Part shown: positions 55,251 through 64,000 of the stretch, piece by piece | Layout: each line of letters begins with the position of its first letter | Numbering within the stretch: the first letter of the stretch is position 1 | NCBI RefSeq assembly: GCF_001641265.1 | Contig: NW_020167541.1 | Location: forward strand, 248,001 to 312,000 | Reading direction: 5' to 3' | DNA from: Pseudogymnoascus destructans | Lineage: Eukaryota; Ascomycota; Leotiomycetes; Thelebolales; Thelebolaceae | Length of the DNA stretch: 64,000 nt | The notes under the pieces: model-generated | What the model saw: the letters and a program-made list of their open reading frames with translations, nothing else | Told to the model about the DNA's origin: nothing | Databases searched by the model: none | Program-made: the position numbers and the translations under genes

Positions 55251-57890
55251 ATGGATGGGGTGGTTGGTGGAGGCTAAGAGCTGTAGGCCAACGTCGGGCT
55301 TGTGTGTGTGGCCAGACTACCAGACTGCCAGCCATTTATCTCGCCCACTCTCAACTCCGGCAATTGAGAGAGGGTGAGGTGGTTTGGAAGGGGGTCCTGG
55401 TGTCGTGACACGCACTGGTGGCTCTGACAGGTCATCTTCGCTCCGTGGCTGGTGGTGTCTCGAGAAATGGTCATGCAACTTTAGTGACCATCGCTCCTGC
55501 CATTTAAAACAACACAGACGCGATACATCATCTCGTTTCTATTCAGTAATCTTTCACAGTCGCGTTGTTACCTATGGAGTCAAGCCAATATTAATCATTA
55601 TGTTATACGTGAGTATGGTCTGACTTGAAGTTTAGCGCAGTAGTGCCTCAGCTTTTAAACCTTGAAGCATCAAAAATTCTCAGTGGAATCAAGCATATCG
55701 GAGAAACGATCGGGATGGAGAACTTTGCCGCCAATTTCCAAGCCCTTACACGGGGCCGCGACTCGACCCGCGCATGCAAACCCGAGACAGGCCTCGGAGG
55801 CGTTCGCAGGTGGTTCCCGAGGCGTGACTGGCGGCGTCTGGTGGTTGGTGTCGTTTGGGGGGGTTGAATTACTCGATTGGGGATTGAGGCCGGATGATGG
55901 CTGGTGAACAGGAGGGGCACGCATGGAGGATGGGGTGCTGGGGCACGCATGGAGGATGGGGTGCTGGGTCATTCATTCATGATGGGGAGGGTGGCGGTGA
56001 GACATCGTGGCCGTTTGGCTTCTTACAACAACTTCAACTTTGCGACGACCGTGAGTATCGCATTGGAAGAGGTAGTTTAACGGCCACACTATCTGGTATC
56101 GATATCCAACATCCCATACCCACCCTCAAAAAAATATCTTCAATCCTTTCTCAAATAACTTTTCTTGACCGCTCCTGCAATCTCATAGTAAACAACCCCT
56201 TCAAATCCCCATCCCTCCACACCACCCATAAATCAAACCCACACCAGCTCTCCCCAGCCTCGCCGCGCGCGGCCCCGCTGTGGGCCAATGCGATGCCCTC
56301 CGCCCTTGTACCTCCCGCCAGGACTCACGCATAGATGTGTCGGCCTCCCAACTTAGCGCTTGCTCACCGCTACGTTAATCTCGGCCTGCATCTGCACTAT
56401 CGAGCCCTTTTCATCCACACCCCTTCCCTTTCTCAGCCGTAAGGCCCTTCCTCGCATCATCCAGGCCCATCAGAGGTCGATGAAGCTTGCCTAATACGAA
56501 TTTTTCCCCAGCAGCACAGAGTTTTCTTCGGGGTTGGACACTAACAGTGTCCAGAGGGAAGACGCGATTCTTACGTGTTGCCGAGGGGGGGCCAAGAGCG
56601 TTTATGGATCGATGCACGTGGGAGGGACGCGTTCACCGCTCAATTGGGCATGGAGGTGAGAGCTGAGCTGTCGTTTCTGGTGCCATGTTGGTAAACGGCA
56701 CGGATCGTAACGGGGAGGAGTGGAGGGGGAGGTTGGGGGAGTGAAGAGTTTTCAAGGGAGGATTGTTGGCGCTTCATTTCTGCTGCTTTCGGGTCTGACC
56801 GCCGCCATGGTGGGCTGTTGAGTCGTCGTCGCTGGTTTTGAGATTTTTGAGAAAATCTCTTGATAGTAAGCACGTGATGAGAGTGGTTTTTATATCACGT
56901 GGCTGGTTGATTACGAGAATGGTTACGAGGTAAGTTGGTAGAAGTGGTGAGTTTCAAAGGAAGATTGGGATCTTCTGGAATTTCTTTCTATAGATGAGAG
57001 ATGCAACAGAGAGAAAATATTAAAACAATTGATCACATGACATATGAAGCTCACAGTACTCGCGTGCTGGCCAAGGCGGACGACGTGGGGCAATGTGTGA
57101 GAACTCATGAAACTTGATCCGTTTGGAGATAGTTATTTTTACATTATTGATGCTTCTTGAGGGTATCAAGTTCGAAAATAGGCTCGGGGATTCAGGTATT
57201 GGTTTTATATCGAATTATTCTCCATGTGGTGAGGCATTATCATTATGTTATCTCAAATATAATACGGATATTTCTCAGACGAGTTTTATATATTCCTCAG
57301 ATAAAGGGAGTGGTGTTGAGGAAAGGAGTTTGATACCACCCCAATAGCTGAAAAGCCACACCTTAATCACCTCGCTGCACCCTCTCTAGATATCCGCCTC
57401 CATCGTCATGTCAGAAAGTTATACAAACTCCGCCCAGCAGCGCCAAAGCAACCGGTCTTGGTGACCAAAAAAAGCATGGCAATGTTTTGTGCGTGCCTAC
57501 TTCTGCCCATCCTGTAGAGCCACCTTTACCCACCTTCCAGTACTCCGCAGAAGGTAAACGCCACAGCGGGGTAGCGGGGGCGGAAGGGAGAAGGGGGATG
57601 GGGAAGGAGGGGTGGCGGGATGTCAGGAGAGAGAGCGGGGAAAGGGGCAGGAGGGAGGTGCCGAAGGGAGGGGTGATCGGACTTCGAGGATGATTAATTT
57701 CGGGCTGTTAGCTTGACTCGTAACCGTGTATATTAGCTATGAATGGCTATGCAAACTACATCTGGGCCTTGCTGTAGTGACTGACTATGGGCTCGGTGGA
57801 GGCGTCTTGTGCTCTGATGCATGATTCTGATACATGAGGCCCAAAGTCATTAGATCATTGAGCTGCAGAAAAACGCCAAATACAGTAAAT
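55251..57890. other. Gene-free region with small tandem repeats
   Basis: A perfect 26-base direct duplication lies at 55914-55939 and 55940-55965 (unit starts GGGGCACGCATGG). Elsewhere there are C-rich and G-rich runs and short open frames without family similarity, such as 55894-56334 and 56640-56873. I call no gene. Confidence 0.45.
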
Positions 57891-57899
57891 TTAAAGTAA

Positions 57900-58310
57900 A
57901 TACCCCAGCCATCTTTATTCTTCAATATATAATTTTATGAGGCTTATCTCCAAATCGAAGGTCATTGTAAGACATCCGTGTCTTACCTTCCCATCATTCA
58001 CAAACTCCCAGCCATCAGAGTCTGAAACATCAGCTATGATCTCTATAAAATTTGCAGCACTCGTGCCCTAGATATATAAATGACACTAAACCATGGGAGC
58101 ATCGGGCCGTAATTACCCGCGCGGTGCAATATTCTGGAGAAAAACCCCCAGCCATCATTTCTAGCCGATATATAAGAGCTCTAGATGGTCATGCTAAGAT
58201 AGCAATGTCTCACCCAGCCCATTATTCGGGAAATATCCCAGCCATCAGGGTCCGAAACAGACGGCCAAGATCCTGTGATCTCTATCAACCTCGTGGTGTT
58301 CGTGCTCACT
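57900..58310. repeat. Degenerate tandem duplication of about 230 bases
   Basis: Two diverged copies can be aligned by eye. The core TCCCAGCCATC occurs at 58006 and 58236 (offset 230), and CCCCAGCCATC at 57903 and 58146 (offset about 243). The stretches following each core share GAAACA...GATC.CTATA/CAA and GCACTCGTG/GTTCGTGCTCA blocks. On the minus strand several frames read DGW followed by hydrophobic residues, but stops break them. The origin is unknown. Confidence 0.6.
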
Positions 58311-58589
58311 GACCAATTCCTTCGGTGGCCGTCGGCGTTGGTATTGGCGGCTGGTCTGCGGCTACCACTATCCAGCCTCCCTCGCTTGCGCCTGAATCTG
58401 CGCTGCAAGGCGAAGGAGCGCCTAGTCACTCTCCCTGACCGGGTGATCTTACCAAAATACAGGAACGCCTCATTTCTCCGTCGTAGGATCTGCGCTTGTC
58501 CCGATACTTCGTTTGGGATATTATCTCTGTGGCTAAAATTTCTTATCCCAGAATGGCCAGGAGAACCTGCCTACCACTGGCCCTTCTTA

Positions 58590-61035
58590 TAGTGCTGCAT
58601 TGTTGTCAAAAGTGCTTACTGGCGGCCACTGGAGGAGTGTCGAGTAATCATCGACAGCGTTCCAATTACCATCCACATGCCCTGAAGAATAGAAGGTCAG
58701 CAATCTAGTTTTCAAGCTTGAGGTGAAGAAGATAGAGCTGTATCTTACCCATTCAAAGCCCGTAACATCTGGTCCGCTCCTGCGGCAGGACTACCGGCTC
58801 CAGATGATGCACAGCATCATTGATCAGTTGAACCTTTGTATCCCCTTCTTCCGCAACTGACCATTGCGTTGCCTTCACTTTATCCAGCACAAACGAGAAC
58901 ACGCCATAGCCTTGGCGGCATCTGCAGACTTATCCTTTCCGATCCTCCAGAGCCCAATGGCTGTCTCCAGCGCATTCACCATCTCGAATTTTCGATTAGA
59001 GCCCCAACGAGAAGCGTCACTTGATATCTGGCCACTGGCGCCGTGTTAAACTTCCGCATATAAATCCACCGCGACTATAATCGCAGCAAGGAAGAAATCG
59101 TGCGTCGTTAGCCTGTGAAAGTGTCGTTTCTGGACATTTCGCGGACAGGTAGCACCGTGGTCCAAGGCTAGTGCAGCTTGATGGCTTAGCAAGATCATGG
59201 CTGCGTCTATGCAGTTATCACGGTATTCGATCGCTGCTGGGTAGCGACGAGCTTGTGGTACAAATTTCCTAAACAGGAGACAGCGGCCTAGATGATACAC
59301 GCTGTCAACATCGATGCGTGATCGTTGTAGTTTCGCAGTTGCTGTGTCGCTGGCCGTGGGGGTAAATGGTTGGACAGGGAGATACCGAGGTATCAGCTCT
59401 CTGGCTTCTAAACGGGCCTCGCCGTGTTTTTCAAGGTCCTCGCGCCGGATTTTAGTACGAGATCCTATAAGTTCAATGATACCCCCAAGAACAAGTATGA
59501 GTCTTCCTTTGACTATTGTGTAAGAAGCCTCTGTTGCTTCCTCCAAAGCTTCTGAAGGTGGGAGCTCTGTTGTAGGATCGTCGAAGTCGTCGTCGGAGAT
59601 ATTTCGTGGAATCGCGCAGGTATAGTCGTATCTGCGAATTGTGGTGGGAAATGATAGTTTGAATGAGTAGAGTAGATCGGTGCGGAGTATGACAGCCCTT
59701 GTCGACTACGCATTTCTCCCTGGAACGGACTGAGTCTTCGATGGTCGCTTGCGTTGCGATGTATTCCCATTCACATGGCCAGACGGGTGGTGACGCCAAG
59801 TACCAGATAGCCTTCCATGCCAGTATCCTGGGCAGTCATCCATTCGACCTGGATATACGACATCAGAGTTTCAATCGTATAATGGATAATGGACGGGATT
59901 GGTATAATCCGCAGCTAGGAGGCATTCAACTGTGCGTTTTCCAAACTCCCAAGGCGTGCGAAGGGCATCGGCTAAGACTGCGGGCATTTCTGTCGGTCTC
60001 CATAAGATAGTTCTGCTAGATGCAACATGGCAAAGAGGAGGCCAAGCCACACAATCCGCCGTTGCGTAGGATCCTTCCCAATAAGCTTTATACTAATGCA
60101 GACTTATTAGGCATCAAACTCCAACGGGTCCAGTAATGGAAGCTCACCTCTTTACGAAATGTGCGTTCGTGTATTATAGCTGTTGAGTATCAGCAACGAT
60201 CAAAAAGGTGACCAGGGCGACATACGCATTATCCAGGAATAGACACTGAAGTAACGATCAACAAGTATGTCGACTACAGGTCTCGGAGGTAACTGAGCCA
60301 CGAGCTCTTCTTGGCTAACTATATGCCTGTCCCACGAAGAAGGCCCGATCTGCCTTTAGCATCCCATGAACGCTCCTTATACTTTAAGGCATTGCGCTCG
60401 TAGTCTTCGTGGTTTGACGCAAAGAACATACGGATTTCGTCAATCTGATAGAGGAATAAGCCAACAAAGATAATGATATAATGGGCTTTTTGCTCAGGGG
60501 GTTGACACCAACCTCAGCCAGTATTGATACCCAGTGCGAAGAACCAAGGTACTCGGTATCATTCGACTTATCAACTTTCATAGCCCCTAAGACTCAGTAA
60601 TGCCATCAAATTCCTGGTCTTCGACGTGACTCGAGTCATCGGACTGAGGGGTTTGGTCTTTGGCCCCCATGACAGACCGCAAAATGGACTCTAGTTTGTT
60701 AATACGAGCAGTTAGAGCATTTTTCGTGGTTCTATCCATAACGACTTGGTCGTCTCTGGTGGTGCCGCGGGACTCAAAGTGGCATGTGGAGGCATCTCCA
60801 GATTTGGAGCAAGCCCCGCATGGTTGCACGCGATTGCACTTCAGTCTGGTACGACACAGTTAGTATCGCGTATGCCGGATACGAATTGATGGAGATAGGG
60901 GATATCTAGCCCCTCGAATTTCTCAAGAGCCATCTTACTTTCTGATCCGGCAGTGGTTGCAGGAAACAGGGGGCCTGTTCCGTCTCCTCTTTCGGGCCAG
61001 CCTTTATCGGCATGTGTGGCATCCATAGAATCCAT
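58590..61035 (-). pseudogene. Decayed Zn2Cys6 transcription factor gene with Fungal_trans domain
   Basis: On the minus strand the fragments run in family order. From the ATG at 61035 the frame reads MDATHADKGWP, then a frameshift near 60985-60996 is needed to reach RRRNRPPVSCNHCRIRK. After an intron (60938-60846, branch ACTAAC) comes LKCNRVQPCGACSKSG, completing the six-Cys zinc cluster. Next come LGSSHWVSILAE (near 60550) and IDEIRMFFASNHEDY, YKAYWEG, a frameshift near 60070, then DPTQRRIVWLGLLFAMLHLA, LVLGVTTRLAM, a TGA at 59773-59771 where Arg CGA is expected, MGIHRN, FQGEMR, a frameshift near 59695, and ILRTDLLYSFKLSFPTTIRR. The frame then stays open to a stop at 59046, with further C-terminal similarity (KFEMVNALETAIGLWR) to about 58590. 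It is not expressible as one protein. Confidence 0.85.
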
Positions 61036-61040
61036 CAACA

Positions 61041-62000
61041 ATTAAAGTGCCCGAGGCTTAAACTATTTACAATATGGCATGAGATGGCCAACAATTTATT
61101 CTGATTAAAACAAGATATCCATCCACGGTTAAAGAATCTATCTGTTTTGCATCCTCAGGAGCCAGGTGAAGTGCCATGGATTTGGGAGCCGCACTAGCGT
61201 GCTTTGCAGTCAAGGGCCCCCTCAATTCTACCACACAACTTCAACGACGTCACGTTGTCAAGAGAATTCTACGACCAGAGCATAAAGGGGTTTCTGTGAT
61301 TGTTTACTTTGTCAGAACGTGGATATAGCACGTATAAGCGCCTTCTGGTTGCATATGGATGCCGTAGCTTACCGTTTTGGCTTGTCCTGGCGGCACTTTC
61401 AGCTTAGATAAGTGCCATCTTCATTGGTTCCAAGGCTCTTTGGCCGTTTCCTTTCGCATTACTATATTTATCTCAGATTTCGCTGTTTTTCTTCTGTTGT
61501 ATTGTACATGCGAACGGGAAGTTCCACGCATACCTCTCAATTCTGTGGCGGTTCTGGGTATTTAGCCATCTGGCTAATTACCACGTTGTCACTGGAATAC
61601 ATTACTAAATTTTGTTCAAAGATGAAAAGGATAGTTGTTGACAATGAAAAAGTTGAGGGCATGCCAGATATCGATATACTACCCGGTTAAATGACTGTTG
61701 CTCTAAGCCTCGGGGGTTGATTGGACTTTGCGGGAAAGCCCTCGTAAGCCATCGCCTTTTAGCAGAGGATGCGAAGACTCAACACCTGTACGCGGTGCAT
61801 CCTACGAACCTCCAGCTCTCTTTTGAGAGTCTGCAGAGCCAAAATTAAGTCACGGTTGGAGCTGGGAGAGGGTTGCGCCTCAATTGGGAGATAACGTGTT
61901 ACTTAGAAAGCCTTTGTGTTTAATCCCCTGCCTCCTCTGTCAAGTCAACCTTACGCAAGAAACCTCTATGTCTTCTATCATTTAGAAGTTAGCATTACAC
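61041..62000. other. Gene-free region between pseudogene and hAT relic
   Basis: No gene is supported. An open frame at 61412-61690 plus has hydrophobic stretches but no ATG context or family match that I recognise. Confidence 0.4.
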
Positions 62001-62014
62001 CCCACTTGCCTCTG

Positions 62015-62490
62015 TTATATGTAGTACTTGTTAAGCTTATTCCATGCGTCATTAGCCATAGATTTAATTGCATCTGAATATTTGATTTCCGTTTTTGACT
62101 CTGTAATGTCTTCGAAAAGCTTAAGCAAAAAATCCATGGTCATAATCACCTTGCTAAGAGAGCCAAACGAGCCTTCTACATTAGGTGTAGTTTGTTCTAG
62201 GATCTCGAGAATCCTAAATACTTTTTCAAGATGAGACCACTCATTAGTAGTCAAAGTATCATCCCAAAGCTCGTCCTTGTGCTCTAAGCAAAACATCCGA
62301 ATTACAGGCTGAACACCAGGCCGTAGAGCGTAGCCAATCATATGAGACCATGAGTTCTAACGAGTTTAGTTGTCCCATTCAAGCCTTCTGCCTTAGCTAT
62401 ACTCTCTAAATTTAGCAATTCGTTACAACAACCGTTGTACAAAAACAACAATGTTGTGAAGCTTTCCAAGAGCCCCATTTGTGCGCCAAT
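62015..62490 (-). mobile_element. hAT-family transposase fragment
   Basis: The minus strand reads NGALGKLHNIVVFVQR (near 62470) in one frame, then after shifts SHMIGYALRPGVQPVIRMF, TTNEWSHLEKVFRILEILEQ, GSFGSLSKVIMTMDFLLK and ANDAWNKLNKYY. This is the order of the region before the hAT dimerisation domain, where intact elements read RWNS...L, LTxxEW, LxFLLxHFE and AWxKLxKYY. The catalytic N-terminal part, the dimerisation domain and the terminal repeats are missing. It is a fossil. Confidence 0.8.
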
Positions 62491-63107
62491 TGGTTAGTTC
62501 AAGTGGTGTTGGATTAGGTGAGACGTAAATAAATATCATCATAATCATCATCGTCGCCTTTTAGCAGTCAGGATGTACGTTATTTGGCGACGGTCTACGC
62601 GGCAACAATTGGACCTCTGACAGAAACATTCGCGGGGTAAAGTATGATTCTGTGCAAATCCTCAGTCAATGCTTAACTTCGTCTTCAACATTGGCTGAAC
62701 ATTGGCCAGTGGCTGATGGCACCTAAGCACTCTCGACATGGATGATCTATATTAGCCACCAAGAACCAAAGTATGTTTTGACGCCCTCTAGTGCCGCCTC
62801 TGCTCTATCATATTAGAATGACCGTGCTTCATTCTTTCCATTTCAGTTTCCTATCTTCTTAATCAAGGGTTTGGCTTCATCATTTCAGCCTAAACAATCC
62901 GGTGCTCTTAATCATGTGGCAATATTAGGCCTCTTCCTTTCCTGCCTGCCGTGTCTGCTTTAACACTGTAGCCAATAGTGATGTCTGTCTATTGAGACGG
63001 AGACCTATAGAAGCATGGTAATCTTTCCTCGAGGAATAGCATCAATAAAGAGCATCTCCAATACAATGCAAACCATCCTTCTTGAAGCCCAACAAACCAC
63101 CGTCAAA

Positions 63108-63401
63108 ATGAAGATCTCCTCTGCCACTATCGTCCTTGTTATTGGACTCGCTGTTGCCGCCCCTGCCGCTGAACCAGTTGCTGAGCCAGCCACAGCTGCA
63201 GCCCTTGAGGTTAATTATATCCTACCACCCATCTTTTGGTAGCTTAATGTTTTCCTTGGCTGACTTGAACCCATAGCACGTACCTGTCCCGCTGGTCCTA
63301 TCGTCGAGACTTGCTGGAATACCTTCAAGAGTCAAGACAAGACTGGTGCTGCATACACCAAGTGCTGGAAATGCTGCGGTGCAACCTACACCACCTGCTA
63401 A
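63108..63401 (+). CDS. Small secreted Cys-rich peptide (splice phase unresolved)
   Basis: Exon 1 (63108-63209) encodes a clear signal peptide (MKISSATIVLVIGLAVAAPA) and a short Ala/Glu/Pro pro-segment. The intron has GTTAAT at 63210 and CCATAG ending at 63276. Exon 2 read to the TAA at 63401 gives CPAGPIVETCWNTFK and KCWKCCGATYTTC, with six cysteines. However, exon 1 ends in phase 0 and this frame needs phase 1. Phase-0 splicing yields a cysteine-free 42-residue tail ending at a TGA at 63405. A weak acceptor (GTCGAG at 63321 region) would restore the Cys frame with five cysteines. Either a frameshifted gene or an unusual junction is possible. Similar small secreted proteins can be effectors; no role is assigned. 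Confidence 0.5.
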
Positions 63402-63735
63402 ATGAGACCCTCACTGCGCCGTTTTAAGGTTAATGCCTTGGTGATAGCATTGGAAGTGATATGTAAAGGCCCGAAACGTGGTAGATAGCTTGGCAAATTT
63501 GGATACTATGGATAGCTACAACTGTAAGAGCTGCAATTAAAGCCTTTATATTCTCTTGGTGGACATGGAAATCGAAGTCATTTTGTTTGCCTAATATTAT
63601 TATTAAATCGTGCCCGTGCTCCCACCCCGGCAACCTCGCGTCTTCATTAAATGGCAGTACATATCCCAAACACAACAGTCTAGGTATAAGGTTCAGATCT
63701 ACCTATCCAGGTAGACCTGAAGAGAATTTGTGCTT

Positions 63736-64000
63736 CTAACTCTCGGTTCCATATTGCGAAAGTGTCTTTCCAGCCCACTTCTCCCCATATGCATTCGTTC
63801 CAGCTCCAGCAAAAAACCTATCGTGACTTCTCGCAATGACATCTATCCAGGACCCTTGTTCGTACACCGCATTCCACTATCCGCCGTTAGCTCTCCCGTG
63901 TCATTGACATGGAGATTCTGCGACAACATACCTGATTATGCATATGGTACGCCCATGCACCGCGAAAGAAATTCTCCATCGTCCGGTTGTTTCCATGCTC
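63736..64000 (-). CDS. 3' end of an unidentified gene (runs off the right edge)
   Basis: Two exons are readable on the minus strand: 64000-63932 (HGNNRTMENFFRGAWAYHMH) and, after a 55-base intron (GTATGT...GCTAAC...TAG), 63876-63736 (WNAVYEQGSWIDVIARSH, RFFAGAGTNAYGEKWAG, ending QYGTES). The phase-0 join and good splice signals support a real gene. The aromatic-rich C-terminus is reminiscent of fungal glycosyltransferases with DXD or capsule-synthesis type domains, but that is only an impression. The remainder lies outside the window. Confidence 0.6.

Noticed and set aside
61757..62570. Shared TCGCCTTTTAGCAG at about 61757 and 62557 as possible element ends
   Set aside because: A 14-base direct match is expected several times by chance in 64 kb; it is direct rather than inverted and has no target duplication.

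Overview
The window is nuclear DNA of a filamentous ascomycete (Pezizomycotina). Genes are broken by short introns of about 45-95 bases with GTAAGT/GTATGT-type donors, CTAAC-like branch sites and AG acceptors. Gene content is that of a free-living mould: HIS3, prephenate dehydratase, a urease chaperone, Loc1, Cut12, Tim8, Zn2Cys6 and Fot1/pogo-like sequences. A Leotiomycete is my best guess, but the class cannot be fixed from the sequence alone.

Bases 1-50.6 kb are gene-dense and mostly housekeeping. In order: RFC4 clamp loader, a small HIG1-like membrane protein, HIS3, LOC1, an EMB8/YheT-type hydrolase, the MAU2/SCC4 cohesin loader, HTD2 (mitochondrial fatty acid synthesis), PHA2 (phenylalanine), eRF1, a dead pogo-like transposon, an AVT-type vacuolar amino acid transporter, BMT2 (25S rRNA methylation) facing RPL25 (uL23), TIM8, a CorA/Mnr Mg2+ transporter, SPC1 (signal peptidase), RBX1/HRT1 (SCF RING), an EDC1/PNRC-type decapping activator, DER1 (ERAD) facing CENP-A, a PH-LRR protein, CDC34 (SCF E2), CUT12 (spindle pole body), a Cys-rich single-pass membrane protein, an IFI6/IFI27-family protein, UreF facing a ketopantoate reductase, and a Ran1/Vhs1-type kinase. 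Several themes recur: chromosome replication and segregation (RFC4, MAU2, CENP-A, CUT12), the SCF ubiquitin pathway (RBX1, CDC34), ER quality control and secretion (SPC1, DER1), and ribosome biogenesis and translation (LOC1, BMT2, RPL25, eRF1).

From 50.6 kb to 64 kb the character changes. There is a gene-free stretch of about 3.6 kb that probably includes a long leader of the kinase. It is followed by a deletion derivative of a Fot1/pogo-like transposon with perfect inverted ends, G-rich simple repeats, a degenerate 230-base tandem duplication, a decayed Zn2Cys6 transcription factor gene with readable frameshifts and stops, a hAT transposase fragment, a small secreted Cys-rich peptide gene with a splice-phase conflict, and the 3' end of an unidentified gene running off the right edge.

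The most unusual global signal is a switch from C-rich to G-rich on the coding strand within many genes (clearest in PAN5, UreF, DER1, CENP-A and BMT2). I found no rRNA, tRNA or CRISPR. I saw no convincing new multi-gene system; the findings are single-locus leads. Exon boundaries were assigned by eye from splice signals, reading phase and family conservation.
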